DNA of 64,000 bases from Ipomoea triloba (GCF_003576645.1 NC_044916.1:10493793-10557792); one strand, 5' to 3'. Shown: positions 1-11,650, counted from the first letter of the stretch. Translations and numbers: made by a program. Notes: generated by a model not told the origin, from the letters alone.

Positions 1-420
1 TTTAGAATTTTTTGTTTAATGATAATTGTAATAGCAAGTGGTTTGGTTTACTTGTACTTTAACAGTAGTAGAATGGATAGCCTTAGTTGTAGATTGCCTT
101 TACCATGATGTATTGCAATGCAATAAAATTTTATTTGGTCTATTTGAAACACTGCCTTTACTTTGAATAAGTTGGGTGAATTTCTGTAAGCTGGAAATGC
201 AAAACTGGGAAATGGAAACAGCTCAACTGAACAATTAATAACTGGGAAATGTTAACTGCATAACTGATAAATGAGTATACCAAAAGATTTACAGCATGAC
301 TAGTTTACTACATGCTATACCAAAAGATTTAAAGCATGATTGCACATGCAATATAGCAAAAAATTTACACAAAGCATTGCCAAAGGGCAGCAAAAAGACT
401 TAAACCAAAAGTCTGGACAC
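1..420. other. 3' flank of the MULE transposase gene
   Basis: AT-rich sequence downstream of the minus-strand transposase stop. I see no terminal inverted repeat like the one near 3.84 kb, so the other end of the element probably lies outside the window. No gene is visible. Confidence 0.5.
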
Positions 421-3069
421 CTAATCAATGTTAATTGGCTCTTTGCTATTTCCATGGAACTTGTTTTTGAATGAAGACCTTGTCATGTACTTCCTTCTCT
501 TAGGAGCATTAGGAGTAGCAGATTTGTTAGCAACCATCTTCAATTTTTTTGTTAGCCCAAGTGTCTTTGCCCTTTTTGGAGGGGGAGGTGCTGCAAAGTT
601 GTTATGGCCTTCAATGCTATCAACATCCGCAAAGCTTGTATCACCATTTCCAATGTCAGGTTGTGTAGGTAGTGGTATCTCATCTGCTGCAATTTGAATT
701 ACCTAAAAAAAAATAGCAAAGTTGTTTGTTAACCATTATTCACAAGCTCATTAAAGTAAGCAAAAAATAAATATGGACAACCACAACCTCATGTTGGACA
801 GCATCAACCACAACCCCATCATTGGTGACCTTTTTCTTTTCATCAGCTCCTCTCAACCTTAATTTCCTTGGCCTGCCAGGTTTTGCCTTGTATTCAGGTG
901 GCAAGGGTGGTTCCAGAGTAGTAAGAGGCCACTCATTCACACCAGCCATTGGATTGATGCTACCTCCATATACTTTCAAGTATGAATCTACAGTGTAGCA
1001 ACTATCAACATAATCCAGCACACTGTGTTTCTTCATCCAGATTGCACAAATGCCATGTCTGCAAGGGATTCCAGTCAAATCCCATTTCCTGCAAGAGCAT
1101 GTTTTTCTGCCCAAATCTACACTGTGTTGCTCTCCAGTATGCATTTTTTTCACTTCAAACAGATTCAAGGCACACTGTTAGGGTATATATGATCCTGCAG
1201 ATTTCTCTTCAACTGCTATTTTCTTCACAATATTAGGGCAAATAACTCTAGTCCATTCAGATGCTTCTTGTTTATTTTTAAACAACCTTGTCATCAATAT
1301 TGTCCTAAGCATGTCAAGGAAACTTATCAATGGATATTCCCTGGCCTTCACTATCATGGCATTGAAACATTCACTCACATTGTTAACTAGAATATCACAC
1401 AGGGCAGAACTAGTGAAGTGAGACCGAGACCACTCAGATGGATGTTTGTCCCCCAACCAATCAAAGGCATTACTGTCAAGCTCTTTCTTCTTCCTCATTG
1501 AGTCCTTAAATGAATTCACTGTGGTGGCTCTTGCTGCTGCCCATAGTGTGTCCTTAATAGCATTCCCATGAAACCCTGCAACCTTCATGTTGGCATATAA
1601 ATGTCTTACACAAAACCTATGAACCACATTTGGTAAAACACCTCTAAATGCAGGCAACAATCCCTTCTGCTTTTCTGAAATAAATGTGTACTCATTTTGT
1701 GCACAAACATCAATGCCCAAATCATGCTTCAATAAAGCCAAAAACCATGACCATGATTTCATGTTTTCTCCCTCAACAATTGCATAAGCTATTGGAAAAA
1801 TGCCATCATTTGGATCCATAGCAGTTGCTGTCAATAAATACCCACCATACTTGGATCTTAAGTGGCAACCATCCACACCTATAATCTTTCTGCAATGTTG
1901 GAACCCATTTCTACAGGCTTCCCAACATATATATCATCTTAAAAATCTCTTTTTCCCTCCTTCCTCTACACAGTCACTCATCTTGACAATAGATTTTGTT
2001 TTTGGATTTGATCTTTGAATCTCAAGGTAGTAGCTCCAGAACTTTTTAAAGTAATCCTCTAGTTCACCTCTAATAGCAGCCCTAGCCATTGTCATTGCCT
2101 TATAAGCAACCTTTGATGTTATATGGAAGTGGTCATCAGTGGCCACTTTTTCCCTAAACTCAGACACTCTCCAAGTTGAATTGCCACTTATTTCTTTTTT
2201 CCATCTCTTAGCTAATCTGCTTGACTTTACACTAGGATTCTCCCACACCCAAGAGCAACCATCATGGCAGTGAATGTTGTAACCCTCCAACAATTGACTT
2301 CCTTTATCCATCTTAGGGTTATTGCCCATGGACATCCACTTTGCTTACACTTGACAATACACCTAACCTTGTCATTCTTCTCAAATTTTATATCTTTTCC
2401 TTCATTGAATGCATAATTGATAATGACTTCCTTAAAATCACTTTTCAGGGAAAAGGTCATTCCAACACTGAAAACCGGCTTATCACTGTCACATTTCCTA
2501 AACTTTGGCCAAATATCACATTCTACTTCCTCATCACTTCCATGAGGTGTGTCATCATCAGAATAGTTCACTTCAGCATTCATTTTATCACCTGCAGATT
2601 CCCCCTCCTGGACAGTTTTGATAGGTCCTATCCCATGATATTCAACATTGGGATCTACTGCTTTTTCAAACTGAAAATCATCTTCCTCCCCTACGGTATT
2701 CAATTCTTCTTCCCCCTCATGTTCATAATCAGAATCAGAATCTTCTTCCACTTCATAATCATTCTCAACTTCAACATTTAACCCTCCTATGTTTATCCAC
2801 ACTTCTACTTCTCTGTCCTTATCACTGAAATCAATTAAATCCCATGCTTCACTGTCTGAAACCACCTCAATCAAACCTTCACCCACTACAGTATATACCT
2901 TACAGTCACTACTATTATACCCTAACTCTATGACTTTGTCTTGTAAATTCATAAACCCCCATTCATCAACATCCATGTAGTCAAAATGATCTACATGACC
3001 TCCAACATATGTTGCAGGCTCACTCAGTAATATACTACCACATGTCTAACCTTTAGTGTAAATCTATTT
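421..3069 (-). pseudogene. MuDR/MULE transposase, broken
   Basis: This reads as a plant MuDR-type transposase, the nuclear enzyme that cuts and pastes Mutator-like elements. In order it shows: an N-terminal block with YVGGHVDHFDY; a MuDR DNA-binding region (KCKQSGCPW); the catalytic region (KIIGVDGCHL, then FISEKQKGLLPAF and HRFCVRHLYANM); a SWIM zinc finger (CSCRKWDLTGIPCRHG); an AT-hook-like KPGRPRK; and a basic C-terminus. The last exon, 421-702, is preceded by an intron of about 80 bp ending in a T-rich AG acceptor. Lesions: a 1-nt frameshift near 3035, a frameshift near 2275, an in-frame TGA at 1934-1936 and an in-frame TAA at 1178-1180. The SEKQKGL motif has Glu where the family usually has the second catalytic Asp. 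The few lesions suggest recent death. Confidence 0.9.
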
Positions 3070-3842
3070 TCATCAACAGCATCTGAATGATTCAAATTAT
3101 TAACAGCAAAAAAATATACATGAATCAGAAACTAAAACAAAAAAAAAATAACAAAACAAAAAAAAGGAAACAAAATGGAACCCTACAATACAATACAAAA
3201 AGCACAAAGTTGAAACCATACAGTACAGTATAAAAAGCAATAACAGTGGTCCCCCACCCAGTAAATATTTTACAAACACATAGCAGACTTGGAACCCTAC
3301 AACCAAAAGCAATGCTCCCAGTGGTCCCCTCTGCACCCTTTTATACAACCAAAACATGGAACCCTATAAATGGAACCCTAAAACAAACATTTTTTTATGC
3401 AAAAAGCTAGCTACTGGTCCCCTCGACCCCCCATCTTTAATTCACCCTATAAAATCCTCACATTCTAACAAAATTAACAAAATTGCGTACCGTATATTGG
3501 CAAGGTATTCCCAACCCTTCGAAGCCCCATGGAATCGTCCCAGACCTTGCGTCTCGTTCGTCAACAAGCTTCAATAATTTTCTAATTTAGGGTTTTTGTT
3601 TGTGATTTGGGGTCAATTTCTGAAAGGATGACAAAAGGAACGACGACTATCGGTTGTAATGGGCGCCAACAATGTGAACTGACCGAAATGCCCTCACTTT
3701 TAACGTTGGATTGACAATAAACCTAACAGAGGACCACATTGAGGAACTTTTTAAAAGTCAAGGGACCACATTGGGTGCATTTATAAGTCTAAATGCAAAA
3801 TTGAGAATGGCCAATAGTCGAGGGACCATTTTGGGAAAAAAC
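3070..3842. mobile_element. MULE 5' flank and terminal inverted repeat end
   Basis: Sequence upstream of the transposase, ending in a block at about 3660-3842 that closes with GGGACCATTTTGGGAAAAAA. The last 150 bp or so align with the right half of the short MITE at 36076-36325, in the same order. This supports it as the terminal repeat of the MULE and the MITE as a non-autonomous relative. The partner terminus is not in the window. Confidence 0.6.
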
Positions 3843-3889
3843 TCCACTTCATAATTAATTGTAAACCGCAAACAAGTTCCAGGTCTTAC

Positions 3890-4830
3890 TTAATTACTCA
3901 AGTAGAAATAAAACTATTGAAAATAAAACTATTGAAATAAAACAAGTGCCAGATTAAAATTTATCAATCTGTGATTATTAAAACTAAACTTTTTTCAACT
4001 TCATTAAAACAAAAAGTCAACATTGAACATTGAAGATACATGAGAGAGTTGTCTGTGTATACAGAATTGGATATATAACCAGTACTATAAATACTTTTAA
4101 AGTTACAATTGTTTTTACATGACTAGTGTATAACACTTATACATAGACAATATATCAAATATTTTGTCAAATAAAAATGTCAATGCATAACTAAAATATG
4201 GAAGGTTGAAAGCTTATTTGTCCCATGTCCGTAGTTTTGTTTGTTTGTTTTTACTACACTTCTTAATTGGAAATAAATATTCATAAAATAAAGAGTTGAA
4301 AATCAATAGTCCCACACCTTTTTCTTTTTAAATTTAATTCAGTTTATAAAGGGAAAAGTGTACATTTCCGTCCCTAAGTTATAGGGTAATTGTAGAATTC
4401 ATCTTTGAATGTTGGTCATGCTCATTTTTCGTCCATAAGTTATACTAAACTTGTAAATTTCGTCCCTAATATTTTATTAGTAAAGGGACGAAAAAGTACA
4501 ACACCAATAATAATTTAAGGACGAAAAGTTAGCATGACCAACACTCAGGACAATTTCTAGAATTACATACCCTATAACTTAGGAACGAAAAATGAGCATG
4601 ACTAATACTTCAGGGACGAATTCTACAATTACCATATAACTTAGGGACAAAAAGTGCAATTTTCCATTTATAAAATGAATTAAATAAAAATAAAAAATAA
4701 ATTTTTATATTATAAATGAAATAAATTAATTAATTTTCATTCATTTGGTAGAAATCTGGATTAAAATATTATATTTATATGAAAATGTTGTCTACATATT
4801 TTCATTTAAATGTCAGAAGGAAGCCTTAGG
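3890..4830. repeat. Diverged copy of the DEFL-flanking segment, without the gene
   Basis: Patches such as AAGAGTTGAAAATCAATAGT, CTAGTGTATAA and a TTTTCATTCATTTG block occur in the same order as at 42.6-42.9 kb and 48.0-48.3 kb, next to DEFL3 and DEFL4. No DEFL exon is found here. The copy is split by the MITE at 4351-4665, for which the 42.8 kb copy serves as the empty site. Confidence 0.6.
4351..4665. mobile_element. MULE-type MITE (GGGAAAA ends)
   Basis: A 315 bp non-coding element with inverted ends (GGGAAAAGTG and GTGCAATTTTCC) and internal inverted TCCCTAAGTTAT motifs. It is flanked by a 9-bp near duplication, GTTTATAAA at 4342-4350 and ATTTATAAA at 4666-4674. The related segment near 42.78 kb has a single GTTTATAAAATG, which is the unoccupied site. 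A second copy lies at 36476-36781. Confidence 0.75.
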
Positions 4831-5017
4831 TTATTCACACCTTTGCAATCTGCTCTCACTTTTAAAATGTTGTATCACGTACTAAATTTACAATTATTCA
4901 TTATTCACGCTCTATTCCTGACATTTTGAATTCTCTCCTCTTTCAAAAGTGGTATCACTTTAATATCACCTTATTAAAAAAATTATTTCATCAATAAAGT
5001 AATAAAAATAACAATAA
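4831..5017. other. AT-rich spacer
   Basis: Short AT-rich sequence between the DEFL-segment relative and the Helitron. I see nothing specific in it. Confidence 0.4.
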
Positions 5018-5520
5018 TCTATACTATTAATAAAAACAATATCCTCAGTTTTAACTTCCCGCCAAAACACTCCTATACTATTATGGTTTGCGAAATATTG
5101 TAAAATACGGTAATACAATTCCTATTCGTAATACAATTGTAAATTAAAATAAAATTCCTAATAAAATATATATATTCTTCCTTACGTTCCTATTCGCAAT
5201 ACAATTCTAAATTAAAATTACTAATCGTAATAATTCAGTATATATATTTCTCTGCAATGCAATCTATACTATTAATAAAAACAATATCCTCATCAGTTTT
5301 AACTTCCCGCCCAAAACACTCATATACTATTATGGTTTGCGAAATATTGTAAAATATGGTAATACAATTTGTATCTGTAATACAATTGTAAATTAAAATA
5401 GAATTCCTAATAAAATATATATTCTTCCCTCAATTTTCCTATTCGGAATACAATTCTAGATTAAAATTACTAATCGTAATAAAAACAATTTTCTCAGTTT
5501 TAGATTCACGCCCAAAACAC
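5018..5520. repeat. Duplicated Helitron 5' terminal segment
   Basis: The Helitron start occurs at 5018 and again at 5263, each followed by the same text (AGTTTTAACTTCCCGCC, then GGTTTGCGAAATATTGTAAA). A third, shorter version begins near 5468. Period is about 245 bp. This could reflect repeated insertion at a Helitron end or replication slippage. Confidence 0.65.
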
Positions 5521-6035
5521 TCATATACTATTGCGTAATATTTTTAAAAAATATGAAAATTTGGCATAATTCAACACGCAAGGCCAACCAATTTTTTGAA
5601 CGACATTCGTGCATGCAGGTGTCGGCGCACACGAATCAAGCATTTTCAAGTTCATTTTGGGATTTGATTTGCACCCCCCAGCGCGAGAGAGAGCCTCTAT
5701 GCTATACAATTCAATAAGCCTTAGAAAAGCTCTTGTATAAGTAGTGGTGCAAACTACTTCTCAAACCAATGTGGGACAAAAGCTACTTGAAAGGTTTTTC
5801 TCTCCATTTTTCTATCTCAAATGGGTCAACTTTGAGAACCAATTTCTCATTCACCATTATCAGTTTTGAGCGTACAATATATCAATCTTTTCGTCTAACT
5901 ACGAAGAACACAAATCCATTTTGACCCGGCCCAAATCGAAAGTGGACCCCACATATATTTGTACCACAATATTGCCTCTAAAATGTCATTTTATGCTAAT
6001 TTTTTCCAACGGTTATTTGTCCAGAGAATATCAAC
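5521..6035. other. Helitron interior with LTR-like debris
   Basis: Contains a stretch with AAACTACTTCTCAAACCAAT and GTGGGACAAAAGC that looks like retroelement or promoter debris common in plants. A 62-codon minus-strand reading frame across it shows no recognisable domain and is not called. Confidence 0.35.
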
Positions 6036-6110
6036 GTGTTGGAGGAAGAAGATGATATATAGTGAAGGACAATATCATCTTCACTATATATCATCTTCTT
6101 CCTCCAACAC
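6036..6110. repeat. Perfect 32-bp inverted repeat (foldback insertion)
   Basis: Positions 6036-6067 and 6079-6110 are exact reverse complements (32 of 32), separated by an 11-nt spacer. The palindrome begins GTGTTGGAGGAAGAAGATGA. The sequence CAACG flanks the block on both sides. The related Helitron at about 37.9 kb has the same neighbouring text with no palindrome. Confidence 0.85.
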
Positions 6111-7054
6111 AACGCTCTACGGTCAACCAACAATCACTCAACTGATTATCACATTACTCCCATGTAAATTTTTCTCTAATATAGTTATACTTACTGAATA
6201 TCATACCTCAAGATCTTGCAATAACTAACCGACAAGTAATTAAATTAATGATATATAATGCAATGCAAATTATCTACATATTGCATTTATACACTTATTT
6301 TAGAACACTGAATTTTTGTGATATTTGTGCATGCAAGGAAGACTTATACTATAGTTTATTTGTCGATTTTTATATGTTATAAATCATAATATCATAATAA
6401 ACGGATACTTTGATGAAATATGAAGCATGAGTAGTATGCCAATCAATAGTTATGGAAATCGCATTTCAACAGTTTGGATGAGCATCATTCCAAAAAGTCA
6501 TACACTCCATTTGGTAATCTGGAGTGAAGTTTGGATTAACAGTTTAGATATATGATTCATACATTTTGATATATTTTTTTTATTGCCTGATGCCAGTATG
6601 ATGATTTGAATTTTGAGAGCATAGACACAAGCTCGAGTCATGCTTATATGCTTGAATGGTCTTACCTCAAAGTTACTACCCACTATCACACAATGTTTTA
6701 TGTTGTATGTTAGACTCAAGGTTACTAACTTCTCACAATAGTCAGAGACTTGCTTTATATGTATGAAATATTTACAAAAAAAAATTAGGCTTTAGATGCG
6801 TGTTTTACTTATATATACCTGAGAATCTGAAACATTTTGAAATTTAGTGATTGGTAAAATCAATATATTTTACAGTTTGACTATCAAAACTAATTTTGTG
6901 GAAAAAATCACAAAATATATACATGTAGATTATAAAATTAAAATTTCAGTGTCAAAATTATTGTTATGACTCAACGCTTTGATTACATTAAAAGTGATTT
7001 TAAAAAATTTAAAATCAAGATATGACCGCTTGATGAGTCGCAGCTCGAAGGTCA

Positions 7055-7545
7055 GTGATCCGCTCGCCGACTTTAGATGTCGTTGATCAAATTAATCAGT
7101 ACATGTGTGACATGAATATTGCAAAAGGATGAACATATTTAAGTTGTAACTCTTTGTGTAAGGCAGAACCAGACGGTGAAAATCTATTAGAAGTACACAC
7201 TCATAAATTCTTAATAGTTTGGGATTGTATGATTTTCTTAATCATTCATTGACATTAAATTAAAGGTCGGTGCACCTGTTATGTTATTGCGGAAGATAGA
7301 GCATTCTCTTGGTCTTTATAACAGTACGCGACTCATCATCACAAAATTGGCAGATCACATTGTTGAAGCAAGAATAGATAATGGGACACATGAAGGAACC
7401 AAAGTTCTTATCCTTCGAATGTCTCTCACTCTTTCTAATACGAGATTTCCCTTCAAGTTCCAGCATAAATAATTCCCACTGATGCTTGCATATGCCATGA
7501 CTATCAACAAAAGCCAGGGTCGAATGAGTTAGAATATATCTACAC
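7055..7545 (+). pseudogene. Helitron RepHel helicase C-terminal remnant
   Basis: A decayed end of a Helitron Rep/PIF1-type helicase, the motor that unwinds DNA during rolling-circle transposition. It shows LDVVDQINQYM near 7068, then SLGLYNSTRLIITKLAD, VLILRMSLTLSNTRFPFKF and, after an in-frame TAA at 7470-7472, LMLAYAMTINKSQG (motifs V/VI region). A stop follows within a few codons of the last motif. The region between 7125 and 7280 is not readable as helicase. The 3' terminus of the element follows 350 bp downstream. Confidence 0.8.
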
Positions 7546-7865
7546 AAAAATATATCTTCCATACATATGAGTTAGAATAACAATTGATTCCAATAACTGA
7601 GTTACTAGAGAACGAGCATATTTGCCCAATTTATAAAAATCCTAAACAATGATATATAAAATCTCTAAAGTTCCAGCACCGCATGTGTACATCTACACAT
7701 TAACTATTAATTAAGCAATTATTTATTGGAATTCAAACAAGGATAACATCAGAAAACATAATCAATCTAAAACATATCTTCAATTGCACTATATAATATT
7801 TAATGTTATAATTTATTTAATTATATATCGATCCAAATATTCTTAATATATTATAACAAATCCAT

Positions 7866-7894
7866 TCCGTGCATCGCACGTGTGAAAATCCTAG
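7866..7894 (+). other. Helitron 1 3' terminus hairpin and CTAG
   Basis: Hairpin CGTGC/GCACG with a 3-nt loop, 10 nt before CTAG and a following T, as expected for Helitron termination. Confidence 0.75.
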
Positions 7895-8569
7895 TAATTA
7901 TAATAATAATATAAAAGTCAAAAAGTTAATTGAAAATGTGTTGCGATTCTGACACACGAATTGCAAGTGTTGCAATTTTGATGTGTCAGAATTGTAGCAC
8001 GTCATCACAAAAAATAAAATAAAAAAAAAGAAAAAAATCAACAAAGATTTGAAAGGATCTCAAATTTCAGCGATGCTGAGGCCATCCCTAATACAGTTTT
8101 TAGGTGAGTTTTTTGAATAATAAAAATTTGATGTTGAGTTTTAAACAATTAATGGGGGAGGGGGGTAGGTTTTTAATGGTGTTTTTTCCTGTAAATATGA
8201 ATTTTTTGGCAGTGAGAGTGGGGCCCACTTGTGGGAAAACCTGCGCCTACGTACGTGAGGCGCAGGTCTTGCGCCAAGGCGGGCGCCTAAATTATTTTTT
8301 TTTAATCTTTCTTTTTTGTAATTTGTTTTTTTTTTCCTTTTCTTTTTTTTCCTCCACCCTCATTTTCTCTATCCTAATTACACCTGCAAAATCCCCTAAA
8401 AAACCCACCACTATTGTGGAAGGCCTGATAGCCTTAGTATTGAGATTCTCATTCGTTAATGCAATTTTTTTATTGATATTTGAAAGCAGGGGTGGAGCTG
8501 CCATGGGAATTGGGGATAGCTACCCTTCTGTAAAAAATTAGACAGTCCCAAAACGACGTCATTTTGGGG

Positions 8570-8573
<4 letters not shown>
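7895..8573. other. No gene seen
   Basis: A mix of AT-rich and T-rich sequence. A 145-codon plus-strand frame (8104-8541) is low complexity, rich in Phe/Leu from T runs, and shows no domain. The GCGCC-rich patch near 8250 may be part of an old MITE. Confidence 0.4.

Positions 8574-8625
<52 letters not shown>
8574..8625. repeat. (TA)n microsatellite
   Basis: About 26 uninterrupted TA units. Similar long TA tracts occur near 13829, 17922, 19132, 19567, 21678, 22330, 40508, 50757, 53820, 53952 and 54042, often at transposon edges. Confidence 0.95.
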
Positions 8626-8631
<6 letters not shown>

Positions 8632-8632
<1 letters not shown>

Positions 8633-8950
8633 TAGTCCTCCCTCTATCGCGTTTCACGTTTTCACACCGTCGCCTCTCCACCGCCCACCAACTACTAGGT
8701 CCAGACGTCTAGTAGTTTATATATTAAAAAAATTCATTTAGTCCTCCTTCTATCGCGTTTCATGTTTTCACACCGTCATCTACTGTGCCTTGCCACCACC
8801 CACCAACTACTAGGTCCAGACGTCTAGTAGTTTATATATTAAAAAAATTCATTTAGTCCTCCCTCTATCGCGTTTCATGTTTTCACACCGTCATCTACTG
8901 TGCCTCGCCACCGCCCACCAACTACTAGGTCCAGACGTTTAGTGGTCCAG
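8632..8950. repeat. Tandem repeat of about 115 bp, three units
   Basis: Three consecutive units each contain TAGTCCTCC, CTATCGCGTTTCA, TTTTCACACCGTC and CAACTACTAGGTCCAGACGT. The first two units end in a TTAAAAAAATTCATT segment. Units differ by a few bases and a short insertion (ATCTACTGTGCCT) in the second and third. No coding potential is evident. Confidence 0.8.
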
Positions 8951-10085
8951 TCGACAATTGTGAGTTGTCCAGTTGCCGCCTCGCAGACAGCCGGCTCCGT
9001 CTAACCGTCTTCACCCTCAGGCCTCAGCTTTGTAGTCTCATTCTCTCACCCCTTGGACTATAAATCTTAATTTTTTTCAATTGTTTGCCCTATGTTTAGA
9101 GTTTTGAAATCTTATTATGATTTTGGCCTGATTTCCTTAATTTTGTTTTTGCCCTAATTTCCGTATGATAGATGAGAGCTTACCGCTGAGGAATGAGGAT
9201 AGAGAGATTAGAGAGATAGGTGATGTGCTGATGTTAGACTCAGGCATGAGGCATCTCAAATTCCCAATGACCACCCTCAGACAAGTCAGCAACAATTTGC
9301 AAATGCTCAGTTCGAACCAATTTTCATCCTTATTCTCTTAATTAGTTAATTCTAATTCCATAAATAATAAATCTCTAATTTCTTAAATCTTCAATCTTCA
9401 ATAATTTTATGTATTCTCTATTTATTGTTTATATATGTGATGTATATTTCCCCACATTTTGTTAATTAATTTCTGTATAATCTTTGTAATGATGCTCTGC
9501 TTGTTCATATATATGAAAGGAGTCTGCGAAATAATGTGAATTTCATTTATTGGTTTGTCAATTATGAAGTTGATTTGCTGCTTGCTTGGACAATTGAAAT
9601 GTTGGTTTACTTTGCCTAGTTAGTTTTAGTTATCGTTTACAAAATTGCGATGAATTTATTCTAAGTTTGTAGTTACACTGCGATTTTTGTTTTGTTTTGA
9701 CTTTTTAATTTACAGATTTTTGTTTAATTTCTCTATTTGTTGGTGAGCATTTTTTTTTTACTCTTTTAAAGCCCATTTTCACGTTTCTTTTCAATAGCTT
9801 TACTTTTGATGAATATAGTTTTGTGATCATATGCATGTGATTGAATATATTGTGTGAACAAGGAAACTAGAACATGGCATTTGGTTTGAGGGAATTTGAT
9901 ATGTATATATAGTCTATTTGCCTAAATTTTGAAAAGCAAAATTTTCATTCTGTGCGTCGATAGTGGATGAGTTGTATAATATTCATTTTGTGCGCCGATC
10001 TATGCAACCGTGAATGGTGTAAGTTGTGTGCTTGTTAACTTTGTTTATAATAACGAATGAATTCTTTATTTCTATGCAATAGTGA
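8951..10085. other. No gene recognised
   Basis: Moderately complex sequence. The 9170-9330 stretch has a more balanced composition and could be an exon remnant (short open frame from 9173), but I recognise no domain. The rest is AT-rich. Confidence 0.35.
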
Positions 10086-10109
10086 TTGAAAATTTGCATT
10101 GTTTATAAG

Positions 10110-10116
<7 letters not shown>

Positions 10117-10152
<36 letters not shown>

Positions 10153-10350
10153 GGCATTTTGTACTTTATATTACTTATTTCTTTTCAATTCCATGTATAC
10201 TAAACATTAGAATTAAAATTTTCAGTAATTTTATTCTTGCAAACCAAACACGAGAATTTAAATTTCCACTTTATTCCCACATTATTCTTTTTCATGGAGT
10301 TACAATTCTTTTCCCACCTAATTCCTTCCCTACAACCAAATGTCCCGGAA
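10117..10350 (-). mobile_element. Half copy of the Harbinger-type MITE seen at 54.8 kb
   Basis: Reading on the minus strand, the same succession is found as in the element at 54794-55532: a terminal block related to GTTTGGTTGGAGGAATGG, then GTGGGAATAAAGTGG, GTGTTTGGTTTGCA, and a trinucleotide tract. The (AAT)n tract at 10117-10150 corresponds to the AAC/AAT tract in that element. The other half is missing. The plus-strand frame with poly-Asn is an artefact of this tract. Confidence 0.65.
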
Positions 10351-10867
10351 AGAAAAAAAAAAAATACTCTGTACAATATCTATTGCATCAAATGAAACCT
10401 TTTCTAACTCATCACTCTGTAGTCTTCAGTCTGCTTTGGTTAAAACTTTACTGCCTTAAAGTTAAATTAGCTCATGTTTGCTTCTGAAATTTATTTATGA
10501 TATGAATTTTTTTGATTCAGTTGTGGAGAAATTCTTTAAAATAATAACTACTTTTAAAGATTCATCTATTCATGGTAGTTTTGAAGTGTTAAGTATACGA
10601 TCTCGTATTTTTTTATAATTTGAATTTCACCCCACTCAATTATTTTTTTTGGATTCGTCCCTGTTTGAAAGAACTCATTTTTCCGGATTATTTGTGTCCA
10701 TGGAATCTTTCTTTACATTTACGAAACATGCGATGAACATTATAACAATCTTAAAAATTAAATTTCGCGATTGCTCAAAATCAACCGACATCAAATAGAT
10801 TGAATGAAATTTATATTATATTATTAGTTAAAGAGATACAAAATAACAAAAAATAAAAAATAAAAAA

Positions 10868-11515
10868 TCATGGTATTATGCAATAGCAAAGAAGGGGAAC
10901 TCCAGGGACACTTGGCAAACATATACCACCTTATGGGAACCCATTGTTGATACAATATAGATAACAGTTTTTGTACATTGGATCTGTACAAGGTCCTTGG
11001 TATATCAATGATTTAGCTTGGCTGTCATAATCATAAGTAAAATAATTATTAATTATTATACTTTCCTAGTTTTGTATATATGTATTAAATTCTAAAGAGG
11101 GGAAATCAACATTTTCGTCTCTCAATTATTTTTCAATTGTCAATGTAGTTTCTAGTTTTCAATTTCAACCAATTTAATCTTTGAATTGTTTAAAATTTTG
11201 TCAATTAAATCTTTCCAGGGACCAAATTGACGAAATTTTAAAAATGTGAAAATCATCATTTTGATCGCTAAAGGGTCTAATTGACGAAATTTTAAACAAT
11301 TCAAAGATCAAATTGCCTGAAATTGAAAATTAAGGATTACATTAACAATTAAAAAATAAATGATGGACCAAAATTTTGATTTTCTAAAAATGAATATAAA
11401 AAGGTTAGATAAGAGAGCATAAGAATGAAGTTTTACCGAGATGGGAGAGCAAAGCAACCATGATGAAACCCACAATTAAGCAAGAAAAGTAAATTTTTAC
11501 CATCTTTGAATTCAT
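10868..11515 (-). pseudogene. DEFL1: defensin-like peptide, decayed
   Basis: Two-exon relative of DEFL2. Exon 1 (11437-11515) encodes MNSKMVKIYFSCLIVGFIMV and ends in a hydrophobic signal-peptide core before a GTAAAAC donor. Exon 2 (10868-11021) retains six cysteines (GPCTDPMYKNC, then CIN, GGIC, LLCYC). Lesions relative to DEFL2: one base lost just after the CAG acceptor, which frameshifts the mature peptide, and GAA to TAA in the GFP-E-GG motif. A shifted acceptor 5 nt downstream could restore the frame but not remove the TAA. Intron about 415 bp with a MITE. Not expected to make a full peptide. Confidence 0.8.
11097..11396. mobile_element. MITE inside the DEFL1 intron
   Basis: Inverted ends related to AAATCAACATTTTCGTC and AAAATTTTGATTTTC, with internal inverted AATTGACGAAATTTTAAA motifs. 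The same element sits in the DEFL2 intron (35105-35400) but not in the DEFL3 or DEFL4 introns, so it was present before the DEFL1/DEFL2 split. Confidence 0.65.
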
Positions 11516-11650
11516 GTTTCCTTAGTAGCAATTCTATTCAGATTTATATCTGCTCTTGTTTTGATATGCAGTTTGATCCGATGCCTATATTTATAGTGAC
11601 TCTCATATTCAATTTTGGTAATATTTGGTAAATTTACCATAGAATTGAAA

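Larger units (their letters stand above)
5018..7894 (+). mobile_element. Helitron 1
   Basis: A rolling-circle transposon about 2.9 kb long. The 5' end is TCTATACTATTAATAAAAAC at 5018. The 3' end has the Helitron hairpin CGTGC-ATC-GCACG at 7868-7880 followed by CTAG at 7891-7894, then T. A decayed helicase tail lies inside at 7055-7545, in the right place and orientation. The last 170 bp match the Helitron ends at 41.10-41.27 kb and 44.16-44.36 kb. Confidence 0.7.
10526..11650. repeat. DEFL1 segment (duplicate of 34547-35690)
   Basis: About 1.1 kb aligns with the DEFL2 segment through the downstream flank, both exons, the intron MITE and the upstream promoter block. Many single-base differences and a few indels mark an older duplication than the 41-49 kb tandem pair. 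Confidence 0.8.

Noticed and set aside
428..697. Plus-strand 89-codon frame
   Set aside because: It is antisense to the last exon of the MULE transposase, which reads as a proper basic C-terminus on the minus strand.
8104..8541. 145-codon plus-strand frame
   Set aside because: Low-complexity Phe/Leu content caused by T runs, no domain, ends in transposon-like sequence.
10086..10487. Plus-strand 133-codon frame with poly-Asn
   Set aside because: Poly-Asn comes from the (AAT)n tract and the rest is antisense to a Harbinger-type MITE; no domain.
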